A stretch of 64,000 bases of DNA from a virus: positions 62,001 through 126,000 of IMG/VR virus record IMGVR_UViG_3300050120_000361. One strand, given 5' to 3'. This document shows, piece by piece, positions 33,479-42,148 of the stretch; position 1 is the stretch's first letter, and each line of letters begins with the position of its first letter. The translations under genes were made by a program, and so were the position numbers. A model generated the notes under the pieces. The model searched no databases and was not told where the DNA came from. It worked only from the letters and a program-made list of their open reading frames with translations.

Positions 33479-34759
33479 TTAAGAATTAAGGATGTCCTCA
33501 ACATCCGGAGACTTTTGCGTTATCTCAGCGCTTGTAGCCGGTGCCTCAGCCGCTGGAGCGGATTGTACGGGCGCCTCAGCCGCTGGCGGCGCCTGTTGGG
33601 TTTGGGCTGCAGGTGGCGGCGTTGGCGCCTGAACTGGTGATGCTCCTGCCGCGAGCACGGAGTCAACGAGCTCGGTTGGCGCGGAGTTCTTCAGGATGTC
33701 CTGCGCCGAAGCGCCTGAAAGCGTGGTGGCGCTGTCGCTTCCCTCGGTCGAGCCTGTGGCGACCGTGCCGTAGGACTTGATTTCCTGGATGGAGGTGGCG
33801 TTCAGGATAACCGGAATTATCTCGTCAATCTTCAAAGCCAAGTCGATAAGGTACTTGTTGGTGTCCTCAGTGTTCTTAGGGTCGTTCAACGCCTTGTAGG
33901 CGAAGTAGTTGTGGATTGAAAGCTCGGGCTTGGTCATGTTGGCGATGAGGGCGCTGAAGAAGTCGTCAAGCCCATCAGCCAATGAGCCGTCGGCGTTCTT
34001 GTCGGCCTGCGTGAAGGTGTGCTCCCTGCCGTCCTCCAACTTCACGTAAGCGCCGCGAATGTTCTTCGTGAAGGCGGACTTCGTGAAGTCGCGCCCCTTG
34101 CGGCCGTCGTAGTCGGCCTCGTCGCATTGGATGAAAAGCGCGCTCGAGCCGAACGAGTCAAAGATGTCCTCCTTCTCAAACCCCTGCTTCTGCTTGGCCT
34201 CGGACGGGTTCAGCTTCTCATCAATCAGGTTGGCGATTGTCGCGTTTGGTCCGAATGTCGAGAAGGTGAAGAGTCGGATGATGCCTATCTCAGCGGCATC
34301 ATCCGACTCAAGCACCTGTACCACTGAACAGCCCTGATTTGTAACGCTCAAAAAGTCGTCGATTTTCTGTATGGCCAGGGCGTCGCCGTTCTTTTTCAGA
34401 GCGTGGAGCTGGAAGAACGCGTCGAGAACCTTGTCGGTTTTCGCGTTGTTTGATGAAACTGATTGGAATGTCTTGCCGCGGCGGGTAGGGTCTGGAAGGT
34501 TCTTGTATACCTTGCGGTGTATGATGTCATTGTTGCCCGCAAGGGTGGTTGACTCCAGGTTGCGGAGCAATTTGACCGTGTAGGATTTGCCTACCTGGGG
34601 TTCAAAGAAGATTAGGGAGTAGTCCATTCCACCACCAAGAGGAATATCCTCCGCCTTAACGGCCTGTGAAACGTCTGTTTTTGTTGTGAGCATGGCGGCC
34701 TTCAAGGCGTCCATGTTGTTTGCGGCTGGTTGCTGCGTGGTCGAATTCTGATCTGACAT
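33479..34759 (-). CDS. Single-stranded DNA-binding protein (T4 gp32-like), 426 aa
   Basis: The N-terminal arm is Ser/Gln/Asn-rich. The core shows features of gp32-type SSBs: the VGKSYTVKLLRN strand (about 57-68), RKVYKNLPDPTRRGKTF (about 83-99) and aromatic-rich strands, with an internal region about 240-270 containing acidic and basic surface residues. The C-terminus is a long Ala/Pro/Gln-rich linker ending in an acidic tip, DVEDILNS. It would coat ssDNA and recruit replication proteins through the tip. It is longer than gp32 (301) because of the linker. The leader carries six phased repeats, annotated separately. I do not see the Cys/His zinc finger of gp32. Confidence 0.75.
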   Translation of the reverse strand: MSDQNSTTQQPAANNMDALKAAMLTTKTDVSQAVKAEDIPLGGGMDYSLIFFEPQVGKSYTVKLLRNLESTTLAGNNDIIHRKVYKNLPDPTRRGKTFQSVSSNNAKTDKVLDAFFQLHALKKNGDALAIQKIDDFLSVTNQGCSVVQVLESDDAAEIGIIRLFTFSTFGPNATIANLIDEKLNPSEAKQKQGFEKEDIFDSFGSSALFIQCDEADYDGRKGRDFTKSAFTKNIRGAYVKLEDGREHTFTQADKNADGSLADGLDDFFSALIANMTKPELSIHNYFAYKALNDPKNTEDTNKYLIDLALKIDEIIPVILNATSIQEIKSYGTVATGSTEGSDSATTLSGASAQDILKNSAPTELVDSVLAAGASPVQAPTPPPAAQTQQAPPAAEAPVQSAPAAEAPATSAEITQKSPDVEDILNS

Positions 34760-34760
34760 G

Positions 34761-34820
34761 ATTGAAAAATTAATGAATTTGTTTGAAATTTGATTGAAGA
34801 TTATTGAAACTTTTATTGAA
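34761..34820 (-). promoter_or_regulatory. Six phased TTCAAT-like repeats in the SSB gene leader
   Basis: On the minus strand TTCAAT or a one-base variant occurs six times, from 34820 down to 34761, with starts spaced 10-12 nt apart and the last copy ending 1 nt before the ATG. The stretch has almost no G and should be unstructured in RNA. T4 gene 32 mRNA has an AU-rich repeat leader to which gp32 binds cooperatively to repress itself. This may be an analogous operator, or a helically phased DNA-binding site. Confidence 0.6.
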
Positions 34821-34849
34821 CTTATATGTTATCCGAAACCTATGCGCGG

Positions 34850-35734
34850 CTATAGGGTGGTCGGCATTTGCTTGATAGGGTCAAATCCCAATTGCTGCAC
34901 AATGTAGTCGTATGTCCTTATGCGGGCGGCCACCAGGTCCTTTGTTTCGGTAGGCAGGTTTGGCATCCAGAAGCATTCCACATGCAGCGCGTTTGAGGAG
35001 TCCCTGTAAACCATAACCTTCCAGTACACGTCAGGAACCGTTACGGTGTTCCTGCCGTCAGTGTAGGTTGTCGGCTTAACCTTTGCGTCTTTGGCGTACT
35101 TGGCAGGGTCCACCCAGGTACCGGCCCATATGTCTATGCGTGCCGTAACCGCTATTATTTCTCCAGACCTTGACCAACCAGTAAGCATCCTGCACCTGTC
35201 CTCCGTGGCTATCTCGGTTCCGACGTTCTGCCCCTGGTACTGCATAGCGGCGTTGTAGTCGTAAACGTCAGAATAGACCATGCCCCATTGGCACCACGCT
35301 AGCAGTACCCATGCGGCGCCGCAGTGCCCGTAAGCTATTTCGTAGGGCGAGTCGGGCCTGTTTATGATCCTGTTCGCAGCCGAGTAGACCGCAGTCACGT
35401 CCCTCGCGGCTGTCACGTGGTGCCACTCCGACTCAGGGCCCTTGCGGTTTCCTGTGCCGAGAGCCTGCTGCATCAGCCTGTGCTGCTTCGTATACACGTA
35501 GTGCTCCAGCAAGGGCATGTGCCTCACGGTGTCCGCAATAGATGAGTAGTACGGGTTCACCCACAGGCGGCAGGCCGGGCACAGGTCAGATTTCCTGGTA
35601 GGGTATTTGGCGAACTCGGCCTGTATGTCCTTGGCCGTAAGCACTGGGAACTTGGACTGGCCGTCAGCTTCGTACATCAGCAGCGAAAGCGCGAGCGCCG
35701 CCATAAAGCATAGAATGACATTGGGGTTTTTCAT
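34850..35734 (-). CDS. Secreted DNA/RNA non-specific endonuclease-like protein, 294 aa
   Basis: The N-terminus is a signal peptide (hydrophobic core LCFMAALALSLLM, residues 8-20, likely cut near ADG-QS). The mature part resembles the NUC1/beta-beta-alpha-metal nuclease family. Catalytic His137 is in AYGHCGAAW, replacing the common DRGH. The metal-binding Asn region YDYNAAMQYQGQN (158-170), Glu174 and an Arg-rich helix follow. Then come GEIIAVTARI and VPDVYWKVMVYR, matching the late strands. A CPAC pair at 52-55 and further Cys suggest disulfides in the periplasm. It may degrade DNA outside the cytoplasm. Activity is inferred. Confidence 0.68.
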   Translation of the reverse strand: MKNPNVILCFMAALALSLLMYEADGQSKFPVLTAKDIQAEFAKYPTRKSDLCPACRLWVNPYYSSIADTVRHMPLLEHYVYTKQHRLMQQALGTGNRKGPESEWHHVTAARDVTAVYSAANRIINRPDSPYEIAYGHCGAAWVLLAWCQWGMVYSDVYDYNAAMQYQGQNVGTEIATEDRCRMLTGWSRSGEIIAVTARIDIWAGTWVDPAKYAKDAKVKPTTYTDGRNTVTVPDVYWKVMVYRDSSNALHVECFWMPNLPTETKDLVAARIRTYDYIVQQLGFDPIKQMPTTL

Positions 35735-35765
35735 CGTGTTTTGGTTATGTGTTTAAATGGGAAAA

Positions 35766-35789
35766 GGGCCAGACAATCAAGCCTGGTCC
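35766..35789 (-). terminator. Terminator-like hairpin after the 66-residue gene
   Basis: GGACCAG and CTGGCCC (one mismatch) separated by 10 nt, followed on the minus strand by TTTTCCC. It overlaps the stop codon of the gene ending at 35777 and precedes the secreted-nuclease gene. Confidence 0.5.
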
Positions 35790-35977
35790 GTTACAAATAT
35801 GTTTATCGGAGTCTGCACGGGCACCTTGCCCACGAGTTCTGCGTGTGCTCTTACCATCAGATGATGCGGGCAGGATGGCTCATTGTCCAATAGGAATGGC
35901 GGGAGTTTAGGGAGTCCCTGGTTCCACCACTCAATGGCCATCTCTCCGTATCTGCTGCGGCTTACCTCTGCGAACAT
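35777..35977 (-). CDS. Hypothetical small protein, 66 aa
   Basis: Start ATG 35977 overlaps the TAA of the upstream gene (TAATG). The protein is Pro-rich in its middle and contains one Cys and several His residues (CPHHLMVRAH). No family was recognised. The hairpin at its stop suggests the end of a transcription unit. Confidence 0.55.
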   Translation of the reverse strand: MFAEVSRSRYGEMAIEWWNQGLPKLPPFLLDNEPSCPHHLMVRAHAELVGKVPVQTPINIFVTDQA

Positions 35978-36447
35978 TATCCCTGTGAGCTAAGGAGTCC
36001 TCCCACAATTGATGTGTTCTCTCCGAACTTGCGGTTCTCAGGAAGAACGACAACCTTGGCCTTTTCAACAACAGGCTCGTCAAGTTCGCATTCCAGCTGC
36101 AGCATCTTTGCCATATTCTCGAATTCCTCACGAAGGGAATATACAAAGAGGTCAACCTCGTACTCGCATCCGCCTCGCTGCTTCATGAATTCAATGAATA
36201 TACCAACCTGCATCGCGCCAGGAAGTTCATGGTATTTTGGAGCAACGGTCTGTTTACTGTTTGAAAGCCCGGGCTGTGTTGAATGTCCAGCATTGAACAG
36301 GCTTTTCCAGTTTATGGCCTTTTTGTACTCGTCAATCCAGTCAAGAAATACCTGCATGCCCAACGGGTACTTGTCCTTGAGGACCCTAAAGTAGTCCATT
36401 TCAAGGTCTTCCTGCTGCAGGCGCATTTTGGTATCGTTTTCTTTCAT
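35977..36447 (-). CDS. Hypothetical protein, 156 aa
   Basis: Helical protein with a central KYHELPGAMQVGIFIEFMKQRGG segment (split around residues 76-98) that resembles a recurring hypothetical in Bacteroidota phages. There is no catalytic motif. It overlaps the following gene by TAATG. An alternative start is available at residue 8. Confidence 0.65.
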   Translation of the reverse strand: MKENDTKMRLQQEDLEMDYFRVLKDKYPLGMQVFLDWIDEYKKAINWKSLFNAGHSTQPGLSNSKQTVAPKYHELPGAMQVGIFIEFMKQRGGCEYEVDLFVYSLREEFENMAKMLQLECELDEPVVEKAKVVVLPENRKFGENTSIVGGLLSSQG

Positions 36448-36448
36448 A

Positions 36449-36688
36449 TTATCTGTTATTTTTTGCTTTGTTGTAATAATCCGCTATTTCTTCGTTGCGA
36501 CGCCTTACGTATTCCGCGCCCCTAAGGACATCCTCGATTGTTAGCCTTTTGCCTTCAAGTGAAATACTGACTTGTTCTTTGTGCCGCCTGTAAAGGCCTT
36601 CGAACATGGCCTCAATGAGTATCGGCTTCGGCTGTTCAACGCCTTTGTCCGGAACGCATTCCATTGCTGTTAGGTTCTTTTCTTTCAT
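36449..36688 (-). CDS. Hypothetical protein, 79 aa
   Basis: Charged helical protein. The start may be ATG 36688 or ATG 36664 (residue 9, MECVPDKG), which would reduce its overlap with the preceding gene from 53 to 29 nt. No family was recognised. It ends 2 nt before the next gene. Confidence 0.55.
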   Translation of the reverse strand: MKEKNLTAMECVPDKGVEQPKPILIEAMFEGLYRRHKEQVSISLEGKRLTIEDVLRGAEYVRRRNEEIADYYNKAKNNR

Positions 36689-36869
36689 TTGCTGATAGTG
36701 ATAAGCTCATCACACTCTCAAGGTATTCCATAACCCGTTGATGGTCCTCGTCCGTGAATTTCGTGCCCTGGATTTTAAGCGTATTCGAGCCTATTACGGC
36801 GAAACCGCCGGTTAGCTTCGGCGGACACGCCAGCAGCATCTTTCTCCTGCCGTCAGTCATTGCCTTCAT
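36636..36869 (-). CDS. Hypothetical protein, 77 aa
   Basis: Begins in the last 17 nt of the HAD-like gene (a start at residue 4, 36860, would cut this to 8 nt) and ends within the next gene. It has a beta-like core (GGFAVIGSNTLKIQGTKF) followed by an acidic helix. It fills what would otherwise be a gap in a gap-free cluster, which supports it. No known family. Confidence 0.5.
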   Translation of the reverse strand: MKAMTDGRRKMLLACPPKLTGGFAVIGSNTLKIQGTKFTDEDHQRVMEYLESVMSLSLSANERKEPNSNGMRSGQRR

Positions 36870-37347
36870 CGCTATCGAGCATTCGCTCCATGTCTTTCCA
36901 GGACCTGTTGGTCATTTCGGCTATGTTGGCCATTGGCTCCATGCGCAGTATGCTGAAGAACCCGGGCGCGTATATCACGCTGAGTATCATCTGCTCGAGC
37001 CTGAGCCAATCAGGAAACGTGGGGTCGCAGAGCGCGTGTATGTCCTTGTCGTCGACGTACACGTCCGCGCTCATCTTGCGGGTGTCGCATCCGAATATTA
37101 TGTGCATGTCCGGGTGCTGCTCGTTCTGGTAGTGGGTCTGCACGCCCTCGGCCTCAAGGTAATTTTTGGCCTCCCGAAGCGGCTCGCCGTCCCTGCAGGT
37201 GTTCAGGATTACGCAGCAGTCGTGCACGTCTACGAGCCTGTTTATGACCTCCCGCGCGTTCGGGTGCAGGCCCACTATGTCCGGGTAGTTAGACACCACG
37301 ACCGTCTTGTCGAAGTCTATAGCCAATAGGGCCCTGTACTGCTTCAT
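36853..37347 (-). CDS. HAD-superfamily hydrolase-like protein, 164 aa
   Basis: Motif I is LAIDFDKTVV with Asp11 and Asp13, motif II LNTCRDGEPL with a Thr and motif III DVYVDDKDI with paired aspartates, in HAD order. A Lys in REAKNYLE could serve as the phosphate-binding lysine. At 164 residues it is minimal, with only a small cap. Probable phosphatase; phages often use such enzymes in DNA-end or nucleotide processing. Substrate unknown. It lies just downstream of tRNA-Gln. Confidence 0.7.
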   Translation of the reverse strand: MKQYRALLAIDFDKTVVVSNYPDIVGLHPNAREVINRLVDVHDCCVILNTCRDGEPLREAKNYLEAEGVQTHYQNEQHPDMHIIFGCDTRKMSADVYVDDKDIHALCDPTFPDWLRLEQMILSVIYAPGFFSILRMEPMANIAEMTNRSWKDMERMLDSDEGND

Positions 37348-37361
37348 GTTATTTGCTTTTG

Positions 37362-37432
37362 TTGTCCCACAAGGATTCGAACCTCAACACTCTGAACCAA
37401 AATCAGATGTACTACCTTTATACGATGGGACA
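37362..37432 (-). tRNA. tRNA-Gln(TTG)
   Basis: A 71-nt cloverleaf. The acceptor stem is TGTCCCA fully paired with TGGGACA, with discriminator A. The anticodon stem is TCTGA/TCAGA with loop TTTTGGT (anticodon TTG), and the T-arm is TGAGG-TTCGAAT-CCTTG. CCA is not encoded. It reads CAA and CAG by wobble. It sits between two genes on the same strand. Confidence 0.92.
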
Positions 37433-37440
37433 GTTACTTG

Positions 37441-37776
37441 TTATATCATTTGCTGACGGTCATCCTCGTGAAGGAAGCCCACGCCAAAAAGCCTTTTAAC
37501 CACCTCGGAAACCACGTTCAATTTGAAAATCTCTGTCAATTCGTAGTGGTTCACGGCCGCCGTTCCAAGGTCAATGTCCTGGCAAACCCATCCGCGCAGG
37601 GATGTCTGCTTCTTTAGGGTGAAAAGGGAGCGCGTTTCCAGCTCATTTTCAGAAGTGGCTTCCGTGTCCACGCACACGGTGTTGAAGCCCAACCCGTGAA
37701 GCTTTTCAACCACCTGTTTTATCAGGCTGTAAGCGGAAACTCTTGTCCTTTCTGGTGATGTCGCAGTGTCTTGCAT
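37441..37776 (-). CDS. Hypothetical protein, 111 aa
   Basis: Mixed alpha/beta protein starting MQDTATSPERTRVSAY. No motif was recognised. It lies between the 168-residue gene and tRNA-Gln on a continuous strand of genes. Confidence 0.6.
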   Translation of the reverse strand: MQDTATSPERTRVSAYSLIKQVVEKLHGLGFNTVCVDTEATSENELETRSLFTLKKQTSLRGWVCQDIDLGTAAVNHYELTEIFKLNVVSEVVKRLFGVGFLHEDDRQQMI

Positions 37777-37786
37777 TTTATTTTAT

Positions 37787-38293
37787 TTATCCGAGAATGT
37801 GCATGTCGGTGGGTATTTCAGGCTCCTTCAGAAGCTGCTCCCTGCTGAGGAGTTCGTACATGTCCCATTCCTGTACCTCAGGCGACCAGTCGTTCTGGCT
37901 GAGGCTGCCGAAGTCGTCGTCTCCGGCCCCGCGCTCCACCACGCCGTTCATTGTGAACAGCTCCTGAAGGGACATGGACATAACAGTGTCCTGCCCAGTT
38001 TCCGGATGCTTCTGGAGCGAAACTACCACGAAGTCGTACACCGTGCTCTCAAATGGGGTATCCGCCGAGGCTTCGCCCTTATAGGACGGGTCGGCCGCCA
38101 GATTGGAGATGAAGCTGGTGACGTCCTCGGACACGTCGGCCTCGACGCACAGTATGGTGAAGCCCGGCTTCAGGTCAGAAACTATCCTTAGCATTCCGGC
38201 GTCTTCGAAGTCGTAGGCGTCGGTTATCACTCCCATCATGAGCTCATTCAAAGACACCTTGGTCGCGAGCCCCTTCATTACCATTTTTTCCAT
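37787..38293 (-). CDS. Hypothetical protein, 168 aa
   Basis: Acidic protein with a mixed fold and a strongly acidic C-terminal half. An internal Met pair (MEKMVMKG) makes the exact start uncertain by 3-5 codons. No family was recognised. It starts 24 nt after the RuvC-like gene. Confidence 0.6.
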   Translation of the reverse strand: MEKMVMKGLATKVSLNELMMGVITDAYDFEDAGMLRIVSDLKPGFTILCVEADVSEDVTSFISNLAADPSYKGEASADTPFESTVYDFVVVSLQKHPETGQDTVMSMSLQELFTMNGVVERGAGDDDFGSLSQNDWSPEVQEWDMYELLSREQLLKEPEIPTDMHILG

Positions 38294-38317
38294 TATCTGC
38301 TATGCGTTGTTATGCTG

Positions 38318-39157
38318 TTATATGATTATTATCGGTATGTTAAGCTTTGCCGGCTGCTTCTTCTTTTTCTTCTTTTTGGCGTCATTCGCCATCGCAGCCT
38401 CGAGCCTGACCTCCTTCTTCTTCTGCGAGGTCGTCATCCTGCGCTCCTGCGTGGTGTGGAGCCTCCAGTGGCAATTCAGCATGAGGGCGAAGGAGTCCAC
38501 CACGTCATTGACCTTGGCGAGCGACATGGTGTCCGGAAGCAGGGCCGCGCCGCCGAAGGTAACCAGGAACGCGTCCAGCATTTCCTGCTTGTCAGCGTCC
38601 CCGTACCCCGAGAAGAACAGCTTAAGTTCGGAAGGCGAGGTTATGGTTATCCTAAGCGAAGCCCGCCCGTTAAGCGTTATCTTCAACTTTATGAGCTCGG
38701 AGCGCAGCATGCCCTGAAGCATTATAAGGCCTCCGAGCACCCTGAGCTGCATCTGGCCAGCCATAGAAGGCATCACGAAACCCTCGATATTGAACTGGAT
38801 GTCATAGGGGCCGAACCCCCACTGCTCGCCGCTGGCCGTCACGGGGCACCCGCACCTGACAAGCTGCTCGAAAACTATCTGCATTATGCGCTTCACGCAC
38901 ACCATGGCCTTAAGGGTTATGTGCGCCTGGTCCTCGCTGTAGAAGTCGTCTTCCCCTACGGTCTGTATCAGGTCGGTGACGTCAACGTTAGATGGCATGC
39001 GGTAGGTCTGCTGGTTTATGTTCCTTATTGGGTCTGGAACCTTATCGAACACGAGCCTGTGGAAGGCCATGTCTGTGCACCTGCCGTCGTCCCAGCAGGC
39101 GGTGGTTATTCCAGTGGAGTTAAATGAGAGGTCAATTCCAAATACTATTCTTTTCAT
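38318..39157 (-). CDS. RuvC/RNase H-fold resolvase-like protein, 279 aa
   Basis: Strand 1 is IVFGIDLSFNSTGIT with Asp9. A second acidic residue is in FNIEGFVM (Glu125). A late VNDVVDSFAL carries Asp218 and Asp221. This D-E-DxxD order is the RuvC-like RNase H fold that resolves Holliday junctions. In large phages such resolvases process replicative DNA before packaging, a job done by gp49 in T4. A poly-Lys tail (KKKKKKK) and Arg-rich helix near the C-terminus could bind DNA. It could also be an ATPase- or actin-like fold, but the acidic residues favour a nuclease. Confidence 0.72.
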   Translation of the reverse strand: MKRIVFGIDLSFNSTGITTACWDDGRCTDMAFHRLVFDKVPDPIRNINQQTYRMPSNVDVTDLIQTVGEDDFYSEDQAHITLKAMVCVKRIMQIVFEQLVRCGCPVTASGEQWGFGPYDIQFNIEGFVMPSMAGQMQLRVLGGLIMLQGMLRSELIKLKITLNGRASLRITITSPSELKLFFSGYGDADKQEMLDAFLVTFGGAALLPDTMSLAKVNDVVDSFALMLNCHWRLHTTQERRMTTSQKKKEVRLEAAMANDAKKKKKKKQPAKLNIPIIII

Positions 39158-39178
39158 GTGTTATCAGTGTTATGTCTG

Positions 39179-42148
39179 TCAATAAGCCGCGGCGTCCAAA
39201 TCGAATGAGAAGCTTGTGAACAGCGCCTCCTTTGTTATGGTGTAATCGCTCCAATTGCCGTTAGAGCCCGCGGTGAACTGCAGAACTATGTCGTATATGG
39301 TGTTCTCGTTTATGCGGTACTTCAGCGCGAAGTCGCTCGTCTGGAAAAGCACCGCCTTAGTGAATGAGTTCCTGACGGTCCATATCAGGTCCTTGGCGTT
39401 CGATATGAACAGGGGGTCGAAGCGGCACAGGAACACGTCCCCGAGAGAAAGCACCTGGTTTCCAGGCTGGTCTGACCCAACCCTGTACAGGCGCGGCCAT
39501 ATCGACTTTATCACTGGGAGCTTGTCCCATGTGTCGTCAGGGTCTATCGGCGGCCAATTAACAAAGTCCGGCTGAAGCGTGGATGGCCTGAAAAACAGCG
39601 GAAAGTCATAGTTGACCGGAAGCCTCGCCTTCTGCATGCCGCTGCCTTCCGGTATGTCGTATATGCTCTGCAGCGCGGACGCGTCATCAACCTCTTCGTT
39701 GAAGCCGTCCGGAACAAACACGAGGTCGAACAGCTCGCGCACGAGGTCTATGCCGGCCTCCACTGTTGTTATGAAAATCCACGGAGTTACCGTCTGAGGG
39801 GCCGACTGGTCTTCTACTATATCCATTGCCGTAATGAACAGCCTGTCTGGCGTGGACACGTATCCCGTAACGTCGAAATAGTTCTTCAGTGTCTTGAGAA
39901 GGGTGAGCTCATCGGTCTTGCGAAGCATTAGCGTGTGTCCGGACTGTGCCCTGACAGAGATGAGGTCAATCCAATTGTCCATGAAATCCGCCTGCATGTC
40001 AGTGGCCGCGTCCATGCCGAAATTCTTGTTTATGTCGGAAGGCTGGTACCGCCCATTCGAGAACAGGTACCTCAGCGCCAAACCGGCGGTTGGGTACTGG
40101 TAGTAGCCCACAAGGTCGTCGCCCGTTATGGACGGAACCGGCAGCACGTAATTCCCGTTGTGCGGAGAGGCTTCCCAAGGGCTGTCAACGTCAAGGTCTA
40201 TCGTACCGAGTATCGTATCATCGAGGGTGGCCACGGCATTGTCGGGGAGCGGCTCGTATGCCGGTTCCGGCTGAAAGTCGAACCAAGCCTGCAGGTACAG
40301 GTTGCCTGCCATGTTCCCGAAGCCGCTGAACGTGTCGTCGGCGGCCAATTGGAAACCGAGGCCGTCATTGGTCTCAAGGTTGCCGCCGTCATTCAGCACC
40401 AATTCGGTGCCATCGTCGTTTGAGTACTTGAGCGCCTGCGGGGTTGGGTTGTCGAAAGGCGCAATATCGAACACGGTTCCGTTAACCTTCAACCTGAAAG
40501 GGGTCTGCTGCACGCCAACGGCCACCAGCGTGTATGGCGCCTTTGAGGTTGGTGATGTCACTGCGCCTGTGTCCCCCTGCGATGCTATACTCCTTGAAAG
40601 GGCCACAACGCCAAGAGAGTCAACTATCTGCAGCACCCCGCTCGATGCCGGGTCGTCGTTGCCGCCTCCGACCTCTATCTCAAGGTTGAAAAAGCCCGGC
40701 AGCGTGTTAATGTCCTCGGAAACAGTTGAGCTGTCGAACGCCTCTATGGCAAGGCGCGTGTTAACGTCATTCACCACATACTCGAATGTCCACTCGTCCT
40801 TGTTGTTGTGCAGGTCCCAAACGGTCACCACCACGTCGTACGTTCCATTGGCGGCTGTAACGACTATTACTTCATCATGGCCTATAAGGCCGCCACCGTC
40901 GGGATTGTCGAATATAAAATTGTTGGCCGGAGCCAAAGCAATCATTGGATTTTCCCGATTGGTTATGGTGTAGTTCCAGTAGTACCCCAAAGGGCCCGCG
41001 AGCTCAAGGTGCAGAACTGAAGCGAACACGTCCTCAAGCAGTGTTGGGTCCAAATCAATGGTGAAATCCTCATCGGCGTAAAGCTGTCTCGGAACCGTGT
41101 ATATGTCGTCTATCAGGTCAGGAGAGTTTCCGTAGGTGCGGGCAGCGAACTTGTCAACATTGGTTTGTCGCTGTACGTTGTTCCAGGCCACCCATGTGTG
41201 CGGTCCGGCCAGGTAGTTCATTTCGAATATGTCTATCTTGACGTCCCCGCGCCAGCCGTATACCAGGTTCTCATACCATATGTGCGTTATCGCCACCGCG
41301 CTGAGGAACTGCGGGCCGTTTGCCGACGACACGACACCGAAGAAGTTTATCGACTGCTCCGGAAGCGTGAAGTACACGTTTGCCAGGCTCAGCGCATAGA
41401 ACAGCTTTTTGAAGAAATCCGTAAGGTCCGTTTCCGTTATGGTTCGCAACGGCATGTTCAGGTCCGTGTACGGATTGTTAGGGTCCGTCTCGTAGTTCTC
41501 GAACAGCAGGTGGTAGTTGCCGGTCTTCACGTCCGTTAGGGTGTTGGGCGTCAGGGTTATGCCACCAGAAGGCGTCTTCCACTCGTCTGTTACCACTATG
41601 GAGGCCGGGTCGAAGCCTATGAATTCAAGGAATTTCTCGATACCGCTCTTCTTCCCCTTGTCGCGCATCAGCGCCCTGAAGTCCAACAGCAACCTCCGGA
41701 GCATGTCGGCAGGGTTGCTGCCAATGTAGGCCGGCTCAAGCTCCTCGAAAGTTGGCAGCCTGTAGTTCACGAGAAGGTCGGCGTACTGGGCCTGCTGCGC
41801 GTCGAGCACGTTTTCTGGGCGGTAGGATATGCTTATCTGCCTCAGTATGTTGTCTATGCCGTAGTACTGTATGACGCAGTCGGACTCAATGTACAGCGTG
41901 TAGCTGCTGTTGTCGAGCCTTTGAAATATCTTAGACGGGACTATGTCGAACATTCCGTCAATGCCGCCGCCTGTTGGTGGGTCCTTGGGAGTGACTGAGT
42001 ACAGAAGGTTATTGGACTCAACGGACTCGAGTATGCACACCGAAAAAAGCTGCGTGGCCCTTATGAAGAAAGAGTTGCTTTTGGCCACCGCGTTAAGTGG
42101 GACTGGATTGGAGCCTATGTCCAATAGGATTACAGGAAATCTTTCCAT
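39179..42148 (-). CDS. Large baseplate/tail protein, 989 aa
   Basis: The first 200 residues contain a helical MLRRLLLDFRALMRDKG, IEKFLEFIGFDP segment typical of baseplate wedge/tail protein I modules. A PKD-like Ig domain (about 420-470, GTYDVVVTVWDLHNNKD) and further beta-rich domains follow. The chain is Asp/Asn/Thr-rich without membrane segments. It starts with a 1-nt TAATG overlap on the spike gene, so the three baseplate genes (39179-44189) form one unit. It probably forms part of the wedge or connects to fibres. The precise T4 counterpart cannot be named by eye. Confidence 0.75.
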   Translation of the reverse strand: MERFPVILLDIGSNPVPLNAVAKSNSFFIRATQLFSVCILESVESNNLLYSVTPKDPPTGGGIDGMFDIVPSKIFQRLDNSSYTLYIESDCVIQYYGIDNILRQISISYRPENVLDAQQAQYADLLVNYRLPTFEELEPAYIGSNPADMLRRLLLDFRALMRDKGKKSGIEKFLEFIGFDPASIVVTDEWKTPSGGITLTPNTLTDVKTGNYHLLFENYETDPNNPYTDLNMPLRTITETDLTDFFKKLFYALSLANVYFTLPEQSINFFGVVSSANGPQFLSAVAITHIWYENLVYGWRGDVKIDIFEMNYLAGPHTWVAWNNVQRQTNVDKFAARTYGNSPDLIDDIYTVPRQLYADEDFTIDLDPTLLEDVFASVLHLELAGPLGYYWNYTITNRENPMIALAPANNFIFDNPDGGGLIGHDEVIVVTAANGTYDVVVTVWDLHNNKDEWTFEYVVNDVNTRLAIEAFDSSTVSEDINTLPGFFNLEIEVGGGNDDPASSGVLQIVDSLGVVALSRSIASQGDTGAVTSPTSKAPYTLVAVGVQQTPFRLKVNGTVFDIAPFDNPTPQALKYSNDDGTELVLNDGGNLETNDGLGFQLAADDTFSGFGNMAGNLYLQAWFDFQPEPAYEPLPDNAVATLDDTILGTIDLDVDSPWEASPHNGNYVLPVPSITGDDLVGYYQYPTAGLALRYLFSNGRYQPSDINKNFGMDAATDMQADFMDNWIDLISVRAQSGHTLMLRKTDELTLLKTLKNYFDVTGYVSTPDRLFITAMDIVEDQSAPQTVTPWIFITTVEAGIDLVRELFDLVFVPDGFNEEVDDASALQSIYDIPEGSGMQKARLPVNYDFPLFFRPSTLQPDFVNWPPIDPDDTWDKLPVIKSIWPRLYRVGSDQPGNQVLSLGDVFLCRFDPLFISNAKDLIWTVRNSFTKAVLFQTSDFALKYRINENTIYDIVLQFTAGSNGNWSDYTITKEALFTSFSFDLDAAAY

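Noticed and set aside
34761-34820. CRISPR-like array
   Set aside because: Repeats are only 6 nt with about 5-nt spacing. There are no repeat-spacer units or cas genes; a leader operator explains them better.
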